Source: Euryarchaeota archaeon UBA58
Lineage (GTDB): Archaea; Thermoplasmatota; Poseidoniia; Poseidoniales; Thalassarchaeaceae
Reading direction: 5' to 3'
Assembly: GCA_002498525.1 (NCBI GenBank)
Contig: DAHR01000012.1
Span: 47,011 to 100,700, forward strand
DNA: 53,690 bases
Shown: positions 50,499-53,690 of the stretch, piece after piece
Numbering within the stretch: position 1 is the stretch's first letter
Layout: the number at the start of each line of letters is the position of its first letter
The notes under the pieces: generated by a model
What the model saw: the letters and a program-made list of their open reading frames with translations, nothing else
Database searches by the model: none
Told to the model about the DNA's origin: nothing
Position numbers and translations under genes: made by a program

Positions 50499-52430
50499 GT
50501 GAACGAAATGGTCGACCGACGCCCCTCTGTTTTCGGAACCGCGCTGATGGCTGCGGTTTACTGGGGAGCGCTGATCTGGTGGCAGAAGGAATATCTCTTC
50601 GGAGAAGACGCCATCGCGCAGATGAAAGCTCTCAAGATGGTCATCGTCTCCTTCATCTACGTCGGATTCGTAATCTGGGCGACCATGACGGATCTGCCTG
50701 AGGACATCAAGGAGATTCCATACTTAGGTCGTCTCATCAAGCCTCTGACTTGGCTCGTCTTCGTCATCGGACTCGCCGTCTGGGGCTGGGTAGATCCCTC
50801 GGTGGTCGGCTTCCTACTCGTCGGCATCGCCCTTCTGGGGCTCGGTGCTGCACTCGCTCTCTGTTGCCTGATGTACGGCGGCTCCGAGTCGAGTCGGCTC
50901 TATGCCCTCGAGCGACTTGTCGACGTCTATCCTTCGATCACCAAACCCGAGGGTCACGTCCGCTTCAATCAGAAACTCTGGACCACCACTCTCGTGCTGA
51001 TCATCTACTTCATGATGACCAATGTGATGATCTACGGGATGTCGGACACGACCCTCGATGTCTTCTCGTCATTCCGAGCGATCATGGCCGGTGCCTCCGG
51101 TTCAGTGATGCATCTGGGCATCGGCCCGATCGTCACCGCTTCGATCATAATGCAACTCTTCGCTGGCGCGAAGATCATTCAACTCGATCTGCAGGACTCA
51201 GCTGACAAGCGCCTCTACCAAGGCGTTCAGAAGATCCTCGTCCTGCTGATGATTCCAATCGAATCAATTCCTCAGGTCTACGGATTCCTCGACCCCCACG
51301 AAACCATGATCCTGCAATACGGAATCGGTTGGGCGAACGCGCTCATCGTCGCACAACTCTTCGTCGGCTCGTACCTCGTCTTCCTGCTCGATGAGCTGGT
51401 CAGCAAGTGGGGAATCGGCAGCGGTATCTCGCTCTTCATCGCTGCCGGCGTAGCCCAGTCGACATTCGTCGGAACCCTCTCACCGCTGGCAACCGTCCAA
51501 GGCTCACCACTCTCGCTGCAGAACCCGCCATCGGGAACTCTGCCGATGATATTCTACACGCTGCGGACGGCGACGAATACCGAATTGGTTTCTCAGAACG
51601 GTTTCGAAGCCATATTGCTCAATCACGCGAATCCTCTGGCGGCTCTGGTTTCCTCGATCGTCGTCTTCCTCGTCGTCGCCTATGCAGAGTCGAGCAAGCT
51701 CGAGTTGCCGTTGACACATGGAAAGGTCAGAGGCCACCGCGGCCAATACCCGATCCGACTCGTCTACGCGAGTAACATCCCAGTGATTCTGATGGCCGCA
51801 CTGCTGGCCAACGTCAACATGTTCACACTGCTATTCTGGAGTCATCCGGTGCTGTCTAGTGTTCCGATATTGGGTCGTAACGGTCTGTGGAGCAAAGCGG
51901 AGTGGTTCGGTTCGTATGAGATCGGTGCGACGACGCCTTCGGGAGGTTTCGCATGGTACTCGTCGATGGTCAACGGGGTCGGTGATTGGCTGCTGCCATT
52001 GCTGAATCAATCATCCGATGCTTACGGGCATTCACTTGGTCAGATCATGGTCCACGTCTTCACCTACGTCTTCTTCATGACTGCGGGCTCAACTGTCTTC
52101 GCGAAGTTCTGGATCGAGACCACGAACATGGGTTCGAAGGATGTCGCCAAGCAGATCGAGCGGACAGGAATGCAGATTCCTGGATTCCGCAAGAATCCTG
52201 TCGTTCTCGAGAAGATTCTGGAGCGCTACATTCCTCCTGTGACCCTCTTTTCCGGTGCCTTCGTCGGTCTTCTCGCTTCTGGCGCCGACTTGCTTGGAAC
52301 GGTTGGAAATGCATCGGGAACCGGATTGCTGCTGGCCGTAGGTATCATCCTGCGCACCTATGAACAGATTCAGAAGGAGCAGGCGATGGAGATGCATCCG
52401 ATGCTCAGAGAGTTCTTCGGCACAGAATGA
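50499..52430 (+). CDS. secY: Protein translocase SecY with an extra N-terminal membrane module
   Basis: Channel subunit of the Sec translocon. The SecY core starts near residue 140 (VDVYPSITKPEGHVRFNQKL) and includes the plug-region helix, LGIGPIVTASIIMQLFAGAK, LDELVSKWGIGSGISLFIAA, YPIRLVYASNIPVILMAALL and the C-terminal RYIPPVTLFSGAFVGLLASG. Archaeal SecY is usually 430-490 residues; this one is 643. The first 130 residues are extra and hold about four hydrophobic segments (12-28, 45-63, 82-98, 102-126). A further external loop is enlarged near residues 325-365. GTG (50499) is the start used; an ATG at 50508 is three codons in. The even helix number keeps core topology. It ends the operon; the usual adenylate kinase does not follow. 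Confidence 0.94.
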   Translation: MNEMVDRRPSVFGTALMAAVYWGALIWWQKEYLFGEDAIAQMKALKMVIVSFIYVGFVIWATMTDLPEDIKEIPYLGRLIKPLTWLVFVIGLAVWGWVDPSVVGFLLVGIALLGLGAALALCCLMYGGSESSRLYALERLVDVYPSITKPEGHVRFNQKLWTTTLVLIIYFMMTNVMIYGMSDTTLDVFSSFRAIMAGASGSVMHLGIGPIVTASIIMQLFAGAKIIQLDLQDSADKRLYQGVQKILVLLMIPIESIPQVYGFLDPHETMILQYGIGWANALIVAQLFVGSYLVFLLDELVSKWGIGSGISLFIAAGVAQSTFVGTLSPLATVQGSPLSLQNPPSGTLPMIFYTLRTATNTELVSQNGFEAILLNHANPLAALVSSIVVFLVVAYAESSKLELPLTHGKVRGHRGQYPIRLVYASNIPVILMAALLANVNMFTLLFWSHPVLSSVPILGRNGLWSKAEWFGSYEIGATTPSGGFAWYSSMVNGVGDWLLPLLNQSSDAYGHSLGQIMVHVFTYVFFMTAGSTVFAKFWIETTNMGSKDVAKQIERTGMQIPGFRKNPVVLEKILERYIPPVTLFSGAFVGLLASGADLLGTVGNASGTGLLLAVGIILRTYEQIQKEQAMEMHPMLREFFGTE

Positions 52431-53079
52431 TTTATCTGAATCATTTCTCATCCAAATCATTCGTCGCCTCAGACCGACTGTCGATTGAATCCGGGGATGT
52501 GTCCGCACTGGTTTCAGCGGTGGTGATCTGGGTTTAGTGTCGAGGCGATTTCTCGCCCACAGATTGCACCAAATCATCCTAGTTTTGGAAATATATTTCA
52601 CTCGATATCAGAGAGGTTCAGCCCTAATTATTTGGGTGAATTCCAGATTTAATTGTAGTTTGAATAGTTGCTTCGAAAGAGATGAAATCCGAGGCGCAAG
52701 GCTGATATTGAATTCCGCCTCGACTGAGGCGCAGTGCGTCGATTGTCTGCCCGGCCTCACTCGTCACTTTCATATACCGGTGGACGGTCGGCGGGCTGCT
52801 ACGTCAGACTGGCGTTGGAGACCGAGGACCAATAGGTCCGATGAAGTTCTCCATCATGTCCGACGCAGCCGAAGAAATGCTGCCGTGAACTTTGGTTCAT
52901 GGTAAAGAGGTGAACACGTTAAAACTTGACCCCCGACATAGGGGGTGCAAGAAGCAGATTATTTCGATTCAAATTCAAAAAAGAATCGGTGTATCCTGCG
53001 TCAATTTACAATAAGAATCAGCAAAAACTTGTGATCCACTCGATACTTCCGATAGGATATGTGATTCCGCTCACGCGAA
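52431..53079 (+). promoter_or_regulatory. Non-coding region upstream of 16S rRNA with two candidate promoters
   Basis: No credible gene was found in these 649 bases; a 122-codon open frame (52537-52905) lacks family features and ribosome-binding site. Two TATA-like boxes are visible: aaatatat around 52589-52597 and tttcatatac at 52768-52777. The second would place a start near 52800 and give a pre-rRNA leader of roughly 280 bases. AT-rich, T-containing stretches just after secY (52431-52470) may serve to end the ribosomal operon transcript. The leader contains several short hairpins, including the one at 52929-52946. Confidence 0.5.
52929..52946 (+). repeat. Hairpin in the 16S rRNA leader
   Basis: A perfect 6-base-pair stem (accccc with gggggt) around a 6-base loop, about 135 bases before the mature 16S start. 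It may be part of the leader fold or processing signals of the pre-rRNA; the matching 3' flank of 16S is outside the window, so a long processing stem cannot be tested here. Confidence 0.4.
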
Positions 53080-53690
53080 ATCCGGTTGATCCTGCCGGAG
53101 GCTACCGCTATTGGAGTTCGATTAAGCCATGCGAGTCGAGAGTCTTAGGGACTCGGCGTACCGCTCAGTAACACGTGGGTAACCTGCCCTATGCTGGGGA
53201 ATAACCTCGGGAAACTGAGAATAATGCCCCATAGTTCACTACGCCTGGAACGGTGAGTGGATGAAAGCTCCGGCGGCATAGGATGGGCCTGCGGCGTATC
53301 AGGTCGTAGGGGGTGTAACGTACCCTCTAGCCATCGACGCGTACGGGTGTTGAGAGACATAGCCCGGAGATGGATTCTGAGACACGAATCCAGACCCTAC
53401 GGGGTGCAGCAGGCGCGAAAACTTGGCAATGCGAGAAATCGTGACCAGGGAACTCCAAGTGGCTGGGGTAAGACCCAGTCTTTTCTTGACTCTTCAAAGG
53501 TCTTGGAATAAGAGGTGGGTAAGGACGGTGCCAGCCGCCGCGGTAATACCGGCGCCTCAAGTGGTAGTCGATTTTATTGGGCCTAAAACGTCCGTAGCCT
53601 GTTTGGTACATTCGTGGGTAAATCAACCAGCTCAACTGGTTGAATTCTGCGAGCACGGCCAGACTTGGGACCGGGAGAGGTGTGGGGTAC
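53080..53690 (+). rRNA. rrs: 16S ribosomal RNA, 5' part (cut by window end)
   Basis: The mature 5' end is recognised from tccggttgatcctgccgg (53081-53098), the archaeal 16S start. Other landmarks are taacacgtgggtaacctgcc (near 53170), the gggtgcagcaggcgcgaaaa box (near 53402) and the 530 loop gtgccagccgccgcggtaa (near 53530). The gene runs off the end after about 610 bases. The text looks like Thermoplasmatota of the marine groups, which I cannot confirm without alignment. Confidence 0.97.

Noticed and set aside
52537..52905. A 122-codon open frame between secY and 16S rRNA
   Set aside because: No ribosome-binding site, arginine-rich composition with no family match, and it covers the probable rRNA promoter.
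1..53690. CRISPR array, insertion sequence or prophage
   Set aside because: No regularly spaced repeats, transposase, integrase or phage gene was found in the window.

Overview
The window comes from an archaeon. The evidence is the ribosomal operon order (uL3 to SecY with eS4, eL32, eL19, aIF1 and the RNase P protein Rpp29 interleaved), a group II chaperonin, a Hef helicase-nuclease, an intron-containing tRNA-Trp, and a 16S rRNA that opens with the archaeal start. Protein style (acidic extensions, large surface proteins with a single C-terminal anchor, DGSC-type calcium-style repeats) and the 16S text fit the marine Thermoplasmatota, most likely Marine Group II (Poseidoniales). That lineage call is inference from memory of these groups, not a search.

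Layout. 1-8179: an oligopeptide/dipeptide ABC importer operon (binding protein cut by the window edge, two permeases, two ATPases) plus a small membrane protein. Permease C and ATPase D both carry large membrane-spanning insertions. 8160-9404 (minus): an MFS exporter. 9667-15073: a three-gene split glutamate synthase, facing a D-amino-acid oxidase (15064-16005, minus). 16092-21169: a small zinc ribbon, a PrsW-like membrane protease, a DUF92 (VTE6-like) membrane protein and a large membrane protein with a cysteine-free redoxin-like domain. 21282-21470: tRNA-Trp(CCA) whose intron reads as a box C/D guide RNA for methylating its own tRNA. 21705-30180: anchored subtilase, aminotransferase, two membrane proteins and a 1194-residue surface protein. 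30288-34843: thermosome, then a ferredoxin-flavodoxin-SdhB-like fusion and a CCG-domain (SdhE/HdrB-like) protein, both of which have lost most cluster-ligand cysteines in the SdhB-like and CCG parts. 34899-37535 (minus): Hef. 37829-52430: the S10/spc ribosomal protein operon ending in a SecY with an extra N-terminal membrane module. 53080-end: 5' part of 16S rRNA.

How the genes work together. The first operon imports peptides. Glutamate synthase, D-amino-acid oxidase and the aminotransferase handle amino-acid nitrogen. The subtilase and the large surface protein suit a cell that degrades protein at its surface. The ribosomal operon, SecY, thermosome and rRNA form the information and protein-biogenesis core.

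Two kinds of gene junction dominate: 4-base ATGA overlaps, and junctions where the upstream TGA stop is itself the first part of a TGAGGTGA Shine-Dalgarno site placed 9-12 bases before the next start.

The strongest candidates for something undescribed are the membrane-embedded ABC ATPase (5023-6729) with its co-modified permease (3261-5021), and the paired loss of Fe-S ligands in 31994-34843. The self-guiding tRNA-Trp intron is a known type in other euryarchaea but is very clear here and has an unusual matched change in its C and D boxes. All homology statements are from recognised motifs and remembered family alignments; no database was consulted.
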